A stretch of DNA of 64,000 bases from Embleya sp042956465. GTDB lineage: Bacteria > Actinomycetota > Actinomycetes > Streptomycetales > Streptomycetaceae. Shown here piece after piece: positions 35,805 to 44,062 of the stretch. Under the pieces are notes generated by a model. It was given only the letters and a program-made list of their open reading frames with translations. It was not told the origin of the DNA and did not search any database. The translations under genes were made by a program, and so were the position numbers. Position 1 is the stretch's first letter; each line of letters opens with the position of its first letter. Where the stretch lies: the NCBI RefSeq assembly GCF_042956465.1, contig NZ_JBIBGL010000013.1, positions 62,001 to 126,000 of the forward strand. The letters run 5' to 3'.

Positions 35805-35881
35805 TCCCGTCCGACCCGACCCCGCCTTCGGCCCGGCCGCGCCGGCGCCGCATCCCTGTGATTCCTGGAGACGAACAGAAC

Positions 35882-36682
35882 ATGAGCGAACCCCACGCCC
35901 TGGTCGAGCGGGACGGTCACGTCCTGATCATCACGATGAACCGCCCGGAGGCCCGGAACGCGGTCACCGGCGAGATGATCGAGATCCTGGAGGCCGCCTG
36001 GGACGAGGTCAACGACAACCCGGAGATCCGGGTCGCCATCCTCACCGGCGCCGGCGGCGCGTTCTGCGCGGGCGCCGACCTGAAGGCGATGAGCCGGCGC
36101 GCGCCGGGCGACGCGTTCAAGGGCGGCGAAGGCAGGCCGGCCATGGACATGTCCGTGATGAAGTGGTGTCTCAAGGGCTTCACCCTCACCAAGCCCCTGA
36201 TCGCCGCGATCGAGGGGCCCGCCATCGCGGGCGGCACCGAGATCCTTCAGGCCACCGACATCCGGGTGGCCGGCGAGTCGGCGCGCTTCGGCGTGTCCGA
36301 GGTCCGCTGGGGCCTGTTCCCGCTCGGCGGGTCGGCGGTGCGCCTGCGCCGTCAGATTCCGTACACTGTCGCCGCCGACCTGCTGCTCACGGGCCGCCAC
36401 ATCAAGGCGCCCGAGGCCAAGGAGCTCGGTTTGATCGGGCATGTCGTGCCGGATGGCGGCGCACTGGAGAAGGCGAAGGAGATCGCCCACCAGATCGCCG
36501 CCAATGGTCCGATCGCCGTTCAGGCAGTCCTGCGCGTTCTGCGTGAAACCGACCAGTTGACCGAGGAAGATGCGTTCAAGCTGGAGTCGCAGATCGGCAT
36601 GCGGGTGTTCATGAGCGACGACGCCAAGATCGGTCCGCGAGCCTTCGCGGAGAAGAAGACCCCGGAGTTCAAGGGCACCTGA
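35882..36682 (+). CDS. enoyl-CoA hydratase/isomerase (crotonase family)
   Basis: This 266-aa protein has NRPEARNA near 20, the oxyanion hole segment GAFCAGADLKAM near 59, GPAIAGGTE near 113, and FGVSEVRWGLFP near 140 with the Glu expected in the active site. It would hydrate the enoyl-CoA made by the preceding dehydrogenases. The ATG at 35882 follows GGAGA. The hairpin at 36712-36751 ends the operon. Confidence 0.9.
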   Translation: MSEPHALVERDGHVLIITMNRPEARNAVTGEMIEILEAAWDEVNDNPEIRVAILTGAGGAFCAGADLKAMSRRAPGDAFKGGEGRPAMDMSVMKWCLKGFTLTKPLIAAIEGPAIAGGTEILQATDIRVAGESARFGVSEVRWGLFPLGGSAVRLRRQIPYTVAADLLLTGRHIKAPEAKELGLIGHVVPDGGALEKAKEIAHQIAANGPIAVQAVLRVLRETDQLTEEDAFKLESQIGMRVFMSDDAKIGPRAFAEKKTPEFKGT

Positions 36683-36711
36683 TGTGCCATCGGAAGACTT
36701 CGGCATGAAAC

Positions 36712-36751
36712 GGGCCCGCCGGGTCAGGGACGGCAATCCCCCGGCGGGTCC
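36712..36751. terminator. terminator-like hairpin after the hydratase gene
   Basis: GGCCCGCCGGG at 36713-36723 pairs with CCCGGCGGGTC near 36739-36750, with one G-T pair, around a 14-base loop. It lies between the convergent hydratase and kinase genes. Confidence 0.65.
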
Positions 36752-36774
36752 TCATCATGTCGACGCACGAGCGG

Positions 36775-38421
36775 TCATCCGGGTTGCATCGGATGCCGAG
36801 GCAATCTCGGCGCCGACGCGGGCACCCGCCGACCCCGGATCTCCCGGGCGAGCTCGACCGCGACCAGCGCGCCGAGCACGATCCACAGGGCGACCATCAT
36901 GTTCTCGTCGCCCATCGACGAGCACGACCAGCCGGTCAGGGCCGCGAACAGCCAGAACGCCGCGATGTAGAGGCCGGGGGTGTCCCGCCGACGCAGGAAG
37001 GCGACCAGGAAGATCAGCGCGAGCAGCGCGAACGATGCGATGCCGGCGAACTCCTGGCTGGTGAGATCGCTCGCGTTCCAGTGGTCGGTGGCGCCGTAGG
37101 CGGTGAAGGTCTGTCGTCGGTAGGCGCGGCGGTACTGCGGCGAGAACAGTGCCGCGGCCAACACGGCGAGCGGCCCCCACACCAGCAGCACGGCCAGTCG
37201 GGCCGACCACAGCAGCGCGGCGGCGGCGAGCACGGCCACGGCCGGGCACAGTTGATTGAAGCCCTTGAACCCGTCCGGACGCACGCTCAACCACGTGGCC
37301 GCCAGCAGCGCGCCGCCGGCGACGGCGAGCAGGCCGTCGCCGGTGAGTCGGAACCGGATCGCCCACGGCCCACCGCCGGACCGCTGCGGCGCCGAGCCGA
37401 CGGACGGCGGGATGCCCGGCATTCGGGGCGGACCCGGTGCGGGCGGGGCCGGGGGAGGCGGCGCGGGCGTTCGGTCGCCGGCGGTGACCGGGACCGGGAC
37501 CGGGGTCGGTTCGGTGGTCGGTTCGGTCGCACGACTGGTCGGGCGGGCGACGTTCGGGTTGCGGGTGGTGTCGGGGGCGGGTGCGCCCGACGCCGACCGG
37601 GCACGGATGTCCTCCAGCGCCGCGAGCAGCCGACTCGCGGTCGGGAACCGGTCGTCGGGGTGCTTGGCCAGCAGGCGCAGCACCAGCGCGTCCAGGTCCT
37701 CGGGCACCTGCGGGCGCATCGCGGACGGCGGCGTCGGCGGCTTGGAGAGGTGCTGGTGCATCACCGCGAACGGCGAGTCGGCCAGGAACGGAGGCCGGCC
37801 GGCGAGCAGTTCGTAGATCAGCGCGCCGAGCGAGTACAGGTCGGTGCGGGCGTCCACGTCCCGGCCCTCGATCTGCTCCGGGGACAGGTAGGCGGGGGTG
37901 CCCACGGTCATCCCGGTCGCGGTGAGCCGGGTGGTGGTCTCCGCGAGCACCTTGGCGATGCCGAAGTCGAGCACCTTCACCCGGCCGGACGAGGTCAGCA
38001 TGATGTTGGCCGGCTTGAGGTCGCGGTGCACGACGCCGTGGCCGTGGCTGTGCACCAGCGCGTCGGCCACGTCGCGGGCGATCGCCACGGTACGGCCGAT
38101 CGGCAGCGGGCCCTCGTGCAGCGCCTCGGCCAGCGTGCGACCGTCGACGAACTCCATCACCAGGAAGGGCGTCGGTTCGCCGTCCGTGGTGTCCTCGCCG
38201 ACGTCGTACAGCGTGGCGACGCCCGGGTGCGAGAGCGCGGCGACCGTGCGGGCCTCGCGCCGGAACCGGTCCCGGAACTCCTGCTGCCGGGTCAGCTCGG
38301 CGGGCAGCACCTTGACCGCGACGGTGCGGCCGAGTTCGCGGTCGACGCCGCGCCAGACCACGCCCATGCCGCCGTGGCCGACCGGCTGAGCCAGTTCGTA
38401 CCGTCCCCCCAAAACGCGCAT
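36775..38421 (-). CDS. membrane Ser/Thr protein kinase
   Basis: This 548-aa protein has a complete kinase domain: GHGGMGVVWRG near 15, the VAVKVL lysine near 36, HRDLKPANIM near 135, DFGIAK near 152, and GTPAYLSPEQ near 174. After a Pro/Thr/Val-rich linker (about 280-360), six or more hydrophobic helices follow at 370-520, and the C-terminus is short and basic. There is no PASTA or other sensor domain, so the membrane part may sense directly. The ATG at 38421 is the start. It is convergent with the beta-oxidation operon. Confidence 0.9.
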   Translation of the reverse strand: MRVLGGRYELAQPVGHGGMGVVWRGVDRELGRTVAVKVLPAELTRQQEFRDRFRREARTVAALSHPGVATLYDVGEDTTDGEPTPFLVMEFVDGRTLAEALHEGPLPIGRTVAIARDVADALVHSHGHGVVHRDLKPANIMLTSSGRVKVLDFGIAKVLAETTTRLTATGMTVGTPAYLSPEQIEGRDVDARTDLYSLGALIYELLAGRPPFLADSPFAVMHQHLSKPPTPPSAMRPQVPEDLDALVLRLLAKHPDDRFPTASRLLAALEDIRARSASGAPAPDTTRNPNVARPTSRATEPTTEPTPVPVPVTAGDRTPAPPPPAPPAPGPPRMPGIPPSVGSAPQRSGGGPWAIRFRLTGDGLLAVAGGALLAATWLSVRPDGFKGFNQLCPAVAVLAAAALLWSARLAVLLVWGPLAVLAAALFSPQYRRAYRRQTFTAYGATDHWNASDLTSQEFAGIASFALLALIFLVAFLRRRDTPGLYIAAFWLFAALTGWSCSSMGDENMMVALWIVLGALVAVELAREIRGRRVPASAPRLPRHPMQPG

Positions 38422-38618
38422 GTCTCCCCCGGATTCGGGTGCGTGGCGTGCCTGGACGCGCGGGTCTTCGCGGGCCTTCGCGGGCGTGCGGGTGCGCGGG
38501 CCGGTGCGGAACCGCGGGCGTGGAGCCGCCGGTGATTTCGGGACTTTCCCGGCGCGAAAGTACCGCCCGGCGGGGAGGCCCCGACAGCGCTTTGCCGGAT
38601 CATGGCGAACCTATTCTT

Positions 38619-38632
38619 TTGATCGAGTCAAG
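38619..38632 (+). promoter_or_regulatory. operator-like site upstream of the acyl-CoA ligase gene
   Basis: TTGATCGAGTCAAG lies 92 bases before the ATG at 38725 and differs by one base from the site at 31086-31099. TTGACTCGA follows at 38639-38647 as a possible second half-site. The flanking 38422-38724 gap contains no gene. Confidence 0.6.
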
Positions 38633-38724
38633 GGTAAGTTGACTCGACCCTGCTTCGACCCGGACCGGATCCGTGTTCGGATCCGGCTTCGGAAGCGCCC
38701 GTTCATCCGCCGTGGGAGCCGACC

Positions 38725-40329
38725 ATGACGCCCGTCAGCCCGTCGTTCAACCTCGCCGACCTCTTCGAGATCGTGGTGGACGCGATTCCGGACCGCACCG
38801 CGCTGATCGCGGGCGAGGTGCGACTGACCTACCGTGGACTCGACGAGCGGGCCAACCGCGTCGCACACCACCTGCGCGACGCCGGGATCGAGCCCGGCGA
38901 CTTCGTCGGGATCCACGCGTGGAACCGCGCCGAGTGGGTCGAGGCGATGATCGGCTGTCACAAGGCACGGGCCGTGCCGATCAACATCAACTACCGCTAT
39001 GTCGAAGCGGAGTTGCGCTACCTGTACGAGAACTCGGGCATGGTCGCGGTGATTGCCGAACGTTCGTTCGCGGGTGCGACGCAGGCGATCCGGGCCGATT
39101 TCCCGGCGCTGCGGCATGTGCTGATCCTGGAGGACGGCTCGACCGAACCGGCCGAGGGCATGGTGGCCTACGAGGACGCCCTCGCCGCGGCCTCGCCCGA
39201 ACGCGGCTTCGGCGCACGCAGCGGGGACGACCTGTACGGCCTGTACACCGGCGGGACCACGGGCATGCCCAAGTGTGTGCTGTGGCGTGGCGAGGACATC
39301 TTCTTCGCGGCCCTGCAGGCCGGTCGCGGCGCTCGGCCCAGGCTGGAGACGCCCGATGAACTCGCGGACACGGTGCGGGAGTCGGCCGGGATGACCACGC
39401 TGGGCCTGGCGCCGATGATGCACGGCGGCGGGCAGTGGTCGATGTGGAACACCTTCTACATGGGCAACACGTTCCTGATGTGGACCGGGCGCGCCTTCGA
39501 CGCCGACACCGTGATGGCGCTGGCGGCCCGGGAGCGGGCGTTGTCGATGGCGGTGGTCGGCGACGGGATGGGCAGGCCGCTCGCGGACTGGCTCGCGGCC
39601 AACCCGGACACCTACGACCTGTCCGCGCTCAAGGCGATCAGCAACGGCGGGGCACCGATGAGCACCGCGGTGCGCACCGCCCTGGAACAGGCCGGCGTCT
39701 TCGTGATCGACAGCTTCGGTGCCTCCGAGACGGGCGCCGCGGCCCGGCAGACCGGCGCGCCGGGCGCGGGCACGCGGTTCGCCTCGTCGGCGACCACGAC
39801 CGTGCTCGACGACCGCCTGATGCCGGTCGAGCCGGGCTCCGGCGACGTCGGCCGACTGGCGGTCAGCGGGCACATCCCGCTGGGCTATCACGGCGACGAG
39901 GAGAAGACCCGGGCCACCTTCGTCAAGGACGCGGCCGGGCGCCGCTGGGTGTTGCCGGGCGACTTCGCGCAGCTGGAGAAGGACGGCAGCATCATCCTGC
40001 TCGGGCGCGGCAGCGCGACCATCAACACCGGTGGCGAGAAGGTCTATCCGGACGAGGTGGAGGGCGCGCTCAAGTCGCACGCGGACGTGTTCGACGCGGT
40101 CGTGGTCGGCGTCCCGGACCCGCGCTTCGGACAGGCCGTCACCGCGCTCGTGGTGGTGCGCGAGGGCACCGCGCCCGCGCCGGAGGCGATCACGGCGCAC
40201 GCCCGCACCCAGATCGCGGGCTACAAGACGCCCAAGCGCATCCACTTCGTCGAGTCCATCCCGCGCACGGCGGCGGGCAAGGTGGACCTGCGGGCGGCCA
40301 AGGCGCGGGCGGAGGAACTGTCCGGGTAG
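38725..40329 (+). CDS. acyl-CoA synthetase (FadD19-like)
   Basis: This 534-aa ANL-family enzyme activates a carboxylic acid with ATP to acyl-AMP and then acyl-CoA. The P-loop reads LYTGGTTGMPKCVLWR near 171; the last G of the usual MPKG is Cys here. Further motifs are SFGASETGA near 332, GRGSATINTGGEKV near 430, and the catalytic lysine segment RTAAGKVDLR near 513. The GGTTGMPK..LWR version is typical of actinobacterial FadD19-like steroid or branched acyl ligases, which fits the neighbouring FadE-type genes. The start at 38725 lacks a strong ribosome-binding site. Confidence 0.85.
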   Translation: MTPVSPSFNLADLFEIVVDAIPDRTALIAGEVRLTYRGLDERANRVAHHLRDAGIEPGDFVGIHAWNRAEWVEAMIGCHKARAVPININYRYVEAELRYLYENSGMVAVIAERSFAGATQAIRADFPALRHVLILEDGSTEPAEGMVAYEDALAAASPERGFGARSGDDLYGLYTGGTTGMPKCVLWRGEDIFFAALQAGRGARPRLETPDELADTVRESAGMTTLGLAPMMHGGGQWSMWNTFYMGNTFLMWTGRAFDADTVMALAARERALSMAVVGDGMGRPLADWLAANPDTYDLSALKAISNGGAPMSTAVRTALEQAGVFVIDSFGASETGAAARQTGAPGAGTRFASSATTTVLDDRLMPVEPGSGDVGRLAVSGHIPLGYHGDEEKTRATFVKDAAGRRWVLPGDFAQLEKDGSIILLGRGSATINTGGEKVYPDEVEGALKSHADVFDAVVVGVPDPRFGQAVTALVVVREGTAPAPEAITAHARTQIAGYKTPKRIHFVESIPRTAAGKVDLRAAKARAEELSG

Positions 40330-40457
40330 GCGGGTGGGTCGGTGCCGGGGGCCCGGGTCGGGGTCGGGGTCGGCGCCCGGGTGCGGGTCGGCCGGCGGGG
40401 CGAGTGGGGCCTGTGCGGGGTTCGGCGCGGTGCCCGGGTGGGCGACCGGCCCCGGGC

Positions 40458-41780
40458 TCAGCTCAGTACCCGGGTCAGGGTGTGGATCAGCAGGCCGACC
40501 AGGGCGCCGACGACGGTGCCGTTGATCCGGATGAACTGGAGGTCGCGCCCGACGTTGATCTCGATCTTGCGGCTGGTCTCCTTCGGATCCCAGGCGCCGA
40601 CGGTGTCGGTGATCAGCGCGGTGATCTCGTCGCGGTAGGTGGTCACCACGTACACGGCGGCCTGCTCGATCCAGCGGTCCGCCTTGCCCCGCACGCGCGA
40701 GTCCTCGGCCAGCCGGCCGGCCAGCGAGCGCACGGCGGCGTTGACCCGGCTGCGCAGTTCGCTGTCCGGGTCCTCGGTGGCCTCGACCAGCATCGCCCGG
40801 GCGGCGCCCCACACCGATGCGATCAACTCCTGGACCGCCGGGTGCGCGACGGTGCGGTCCCGCAGCCTCTCTATCTGGGCGATCATCGCCGGATCGTGCT
40901 GGAGGTCGCGGGCCACCTCGGCGAGGAAGTTGTCCACCGCGACCCGGGCCGGATGCCCCGGGTCGTCCCGCACCGCACCCGCGAATCGCACCAGTTCGCG
41001 GTGCACCTTGTTGGCGATCTGCCGATCCAGGAAGCGCGGCGACCAACCGGGGGACTCCTCGTCGACCACCCGCAGGACGGCCTCGCGATGGTGCTCCAGC
41101 CAGTCGTGCGCCTTCGTCGCGACCAGGTCGACCAGGCCCCGATGTGCACCGTCGCGCACCAGCCGGTCGAGCAGTTCGCCGATCGGCTGGGCCACCGCCT
41201 GGGCGGAGACCCGACGGGTGATCGCCTGCCCGAACACGCTCTGCACGTCCTCGTCGCGCAGCACGGTCAGCGCCGCGCGGGCCAGTACGCCCAGTTGGTC
41301 GGTGACCCGCTCGGCGTGCCCGGGGGCGGCCAGCCAGGTGCCGGCCCGCCGGGAGACGTGCATCCGGCGCAGCCGCTGCCGCACCACGGCGTCGGAGAGG
41401 AAGTTCTCCCCGACGAACTCGCCGAGATTGCGCCCCAACGCGTCCTTGCGGGTCGGGATGATCGCGGTGTGCGGAATCGGCAGCCCCAGCGGTCGGCGGA
41501 ACAACGCGGTCACCGCGAACCAGTCGGCCATCGCGCCGACCATCCCGGCCTCCGCCGCGGCCTGCACATATCCGGCCCAGGCCCCGGCCCCCCGCGCCTC
41601 GGCCCACCGCGCGAGCACGTACAACACGATCGCGAACACCAGGAACCCGGTGGCGATCACCTTCATCCGCCGCACGCCCCGAAGTTTCTCCACCTCCGCC
41701 GAGGTGCGAACCACCCCGCCGGGGGCGGGACGGTGTGGAGCGGGAGACACGGGTTCGGCGAGATCTTCCATGACCGTCAT
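40458..41780 (-). CDS. DUF445-family membrane protein
   Basis: This 440-aa protein fits DUF445. It has an N-terminal soluble Pro-rich segment, hydrophobic helices near 40-62 and 70-95 (GMVGAMADWFAVTALFRRPLG), then long helices, and a final membrane helix GTVVGALVGLLIHTL. The motif ADWFAV..LFRRPLG..IPHTAIIP..K is the family signature. Its function is unknown. The ATG at 41780 is chosen; 41771 is possible. A 128-base G-rich repeat stretch separates it from the ligase gene. Confidence 0.8.
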   Translation of the reverse strand: MTVMEDLAEPVSPAPHRPAPGGVVRTSAEVEKLRGVRRMKVIATGFLVFAIVLYVLARWAEARGAGAWAGYVQAAAEAGMVGAMADWFAVTALFRRPLGLPIPHTAIIPTRKDALGRNLGEFVGENFLSDAVVRQRLRRMHVSRRAGTWLAAPGHAERVTDQLGVLARAALTVLRDEDVQSVFGQAITRRVSAQAVAQPIGELLDRLVRDGAHRGLVDLVATKAHDWLEHHREAVLRVVDEESPGWSPRFLDRQIANKVHRELVRFAGAVRDDPGHPARVAVDNFLAEVARDLQHDPAMIAQIERLRDRTVAHPAVQELIASVWGAARAMLVEATEDPDSELRSRVNAAVRSLAGRLAEDSRVRGKADRWIEQAAVYVVTTYRDEITALITDTVGAWDPKETSRKIEINVGRDLQFIRINGTVVGALVGLLIHTLTRVLS

Positions 41781-41968
41781 TCTGATGATCTGCCCACGTC
41801 GGATGTGCTCACGACACCACAACGACGACGTGGCTCTCCTCATGTGTGCACTCGTGGGAGGCGATGGATATAACTCGGGGGTCATATTTGTCCGCTGTCG
41901 TGGGAAACCGGCCTCCTCGAACCGTTGGAGGGTTCGGGATACCGCGAGGAGCGGAAGGAGGAGCGATC

Positions 41969-42301
41969 ATGAGTCCCGCACGCCGCCGGCAGGACGTCAA
42001 GGCCGATGCCCACCGGGTCGACCCCACGCTCGCCGACCCGGGCGTGCGGTCACGCGCCCGGGCGGACCTGGACGCCTACGTCGTCGGTTTCCATCTGAAG
42101 GAACTCCGCAAGGCGTTGGGAAAGACGCAGGCAGAGGTGGCGGCCGTGCTCGGCGTGTCGCAATCGCGCGTTTTTTCCCAGATCGAGACCGGGGACCTCG
42201 ACGCCATGGAGTTGGAGACTCTGCGCTCGTACGCGGCTGCGTTGGGCGGTCGCCTCGACGTGACCGTGAACATCGGCGACGTGTCCTTTCAAGTGGCCTG
42301 A
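41969..42301 (+). CDS. orphan XRE-family regulator (HigA-like)
   Basis: This 110-aa protein has a classical helix-turn-helix from about residue 37 (ELRKALGKTQAEVAAVLGVSQSRVFSQIETG) and a C-terminal strand that ends VTVNIGDVSFQVA. The domain order is that of HigA antitoxins, but I find no upstream HigB toxin: the 190-base gap to the DUF445 gene does not fit one. The ATG at 41969 has an excellent ribosome-binding site, AAGGAGGAG at 41955-41963. It may act as a solitary repressor. Confidence 0.85.
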   Translation: MSPARRRQDVKADAHRVDPTLADPGVRSRARADLDAYVVGFHLKELRKALGKTQAEVAAVLGVSQSRVFSQIETGDLDAMELETLRSYAAALGGRLDVTVNIGDVSFQVA

Positions 42302-42320
42302 GCCCCGTGCCGATTCGGCG

Positions 42321-43052
42321 TCACAGGGTCAACAGGCCCTTGGTCAGGGTGGTGGCGCCGCCGGTGAGGGCCAGCCATTGGACGGCGCGTTTGGCCTGGT
42401 GTTCGGGGGTGCGGGCGGCGAGGAAGTGGCCGATCGCGGCGCCGGCGAGCAGGGCTGTGACGACGGCGGCCCAGGCCGGGGTGGTCAGGTGTGGGGGTGA
42501 CTTGGCGGCGAGGGAGAAGGCGTTCACGACGACGGCGTAGAACTGTGCATTGGGCACGAACTCGGCGGCGGTCCAACCGGCGTTGAGCGCGTACAGGGAC
42601 ATCGCGGGGCCGCCGACGCCCGCCGAGGAGTTCATGAAGCCGCTCGCGGCGCCGGCCATCACGGCGCCCCTGCGGGCGCGCAGGGCGGGTATCCGGACGC
42701 CGCGCATGACGAAGCCGACGGCCAGGCAGACGGCCGCGCCGATGCCCACCAGCAGCCAGGGCTCGGGCAGTCGGGTGGCCACCCAGGACCCGAGCGGCAC
42801 GGTGCACGCCGCCGCGACCACCAGCGGCAACATCGCGGCGAGCCGGACCCGGCGCCACGAGGCGGCCAGCCCGATCGCACTGACCACCCCCGAACCGCCG
42901 TTGCACAGCACCACGCCCTGGGCCGGTCCCAGCAGCAGCACCAGGCCGGGCGCCGCGACCAGCGCGAAGCCCATGCCGGTGAGGCGTTGCACCGAGGAAC
43001 CCAGGAGGACGATCCCGCCGATGAGCAGGGCGAGGGACCAGGCATCGGACAC
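42321..43052 (-). CDS. TauE/SafE-family sulfite exporter-like permease
   Basis: This 243-aa protein has about eight hydrophobic helices. It begins LALLIGGIVLLGSSVQRLTGMGFALVAAP, the family's first repeat, and has the second repeat at MAGAASGFMNSSAGVGGPAMSLY near 130. TauE/SafE proteins export sulfite, sulfonates or other organic anions; the substrate is not deducible. It is convergent with the XRE gene 19 bases away. Confidence 0.85.
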   Translation of the reverse strand: MSDAWSLALLIGGIVLLGSSVQRLTGMGFALVAAPGLVLLLGPAQGVVLCNGGSGVVSAIGLAASWRRVRLAAMLPLVVAAACTVPLGSWVATRLPEPWLLVGIGAAVCLAVGFVMRGVRIPALRARRGAVMAGAASGFMNSSAGVGGPAMSLYALNAGWTAAEFVPNAQFYAVVVNAFSLAAKSPPHLTTPAWAAVVTALLAGAAIGHFLAARTPEHQAKRAVQWLALTGGATTLTKGLLTL

Positions 43053-43173
43053 GGGTGATCCTCGGGTCGGGGGGATCTGACGACCCGACAGCTATACCGG
43101 AGATCGTCGGTCGGTGGTGCCGTGGTCCAACCGGGTAGGATCCGGCCCGCGCCGGCGGCGGCCCGGCGTCGGA

Positions 43174-43911
43174 TCAGCCGCGGGCCGGGGTGCCCAGGAT
43201 GCCGTTGAGCAGGACCTCGATGCCCCAGGCGTCGCGTTCGTCGCCGGACCCCGCGGTCAGCGTCGCGCGCATCGAGACCAGGTGCGGGTAGTCCGTAGCG
43301 GACAACCGCCCGAACGCCTCGTCCATTGCCGCGACCGCGCTCTCCTCGGTCTGTCCCTCGGCGCCCTTGGCGGCGTACGCCGACTCCTCGGCCGCCGCGG
43401 CGGTGATGTGCAGGTTGATCAGATCCAGTGCGAGGGAGCGGGTCAGGTCGTCGATGCCCGCGCCGGCCAGCAGTCCCAGGATCGCCTCGGCCAGCGCGAG
43501 CGCGTTGGGACCGGTCGGTACGTCGCCCAGCGCCACGGTCGCGATCCCGCGATGGCCGCCCAGCACGGTGATCGCCGTGCGGATGAGCGTGGTCAGCTCC
43601 GTGCGCCAGTTCGGGAACGGCTCGCCGACCGCGGCCACGGTCGGCAGCGGGATCTCGCCGAGCACCCGGTCGTAGATCAGCGCGAGCAGCTCGTCGCGGT
43701 TGGCCACATACACATAGAGCGAGGCGGCGCCGGTGTCGAGCGCCTGCGCGACCCGGCGCATGGTCACCGCGTCCAGGCCGTCGGCGTCCAGGATCGCCAG
43801 CGCGGCGGACACGAGTGCGTCCGCGCTGAGTGCTGCCTTGGCCGGTCGGGTCCGCCGACTGACCGGTGCGGAAGTGGTGGACGGGCGTGGTTCGCCGGGT
43901 GATTTCGCCAT
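43174..43911 (-). CDS. TetR-family repressor
   Basis: This 245-aa protein has a DNA-binding domain near 28-75 (VSAALAILDADGLDAVTMRRVAQALDTGAASLYVYVANRDELL) and a TetR_C-type ligand domain. It is divergent from an MFS exporter and separated by three operators, so it probably represses both. The ATG at 43911 has no Shine-Dalgarno site. A TATACT -10 box at 43923-43918 (minus strand) puts the predicted start of transcription at the ATG, so the mRNA is probably leaderless. Confidence 0.88.
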   Translation of the reverse strand: MAKSPGEPRPSTTSAPVSRRTRPAKAALSADALVSAALAILDADGLDAVTMRRVAQALDTGAASLYVYVANRDELLALIYDRVLGEIPLPTVAAVGEPFPNWRTELTTLIRTAITVLGGHRGIATVALGDVPTGPNALALAEAILGLLAGAGIDDLTRSLALDLINLHITAAAAEESAYAAKGAEGQTEESAVAAMDEAFGRLSATDYPHLVSMRATLTAGSGDERDAWGIEVLLNGILGTPARG

Positions 43912-43917
43912 GCCCCG

Positions 43918-43985
43918 AGTATAGACGTTGACGGAACGCTGTTCGCTACGTACATTGTTCGTAACGAACGACGTTCGTAGCGAAC
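43918..43985. promoter_or_regulatory. divergent TetR/MFS promoter with three 13-bp operators
   Basis: Three copies of GTTCGnnnCGnAC start at 43941, 43957 and 43973, exactly 16 bp apart: GTTCGCTACGTAC, GTTCGTAACGAAC and GTTCGTAGCGAAC. The middle copy is a perfect palindrome with a one-base centre. On the plus strand, TTGACG (43928-43933), 17 bp and TACATT (43951-43956) form the MFS promoter, which the first copy overlaps. On the minus strand, TATACT at 43923-43918 is the probable -10 for the TetR gene. Confidence 0.75.
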
Positions 43986-44062
43986 GCAGCTCGACACACC
44001 GCTCGCCCCGCCGCATCCATCGCCTCGTCAGGGGCCGCGCGGCCCCGATCCGAGGAGTACCG

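Noticed and set aside
38611..41607. Long open minus-strand frame over the acyl-CoA ligase gene
   Set aside because: Composition is dominated by Arg, Gly, Ala and Pro with no domain, while the plus strand encodes a clear ANL enzyme.
41780..41968. HigB/RelE toxin upstream of the XRE gene
   Set aside because: The 190-base gap is too short and no toxin-like frame is present.
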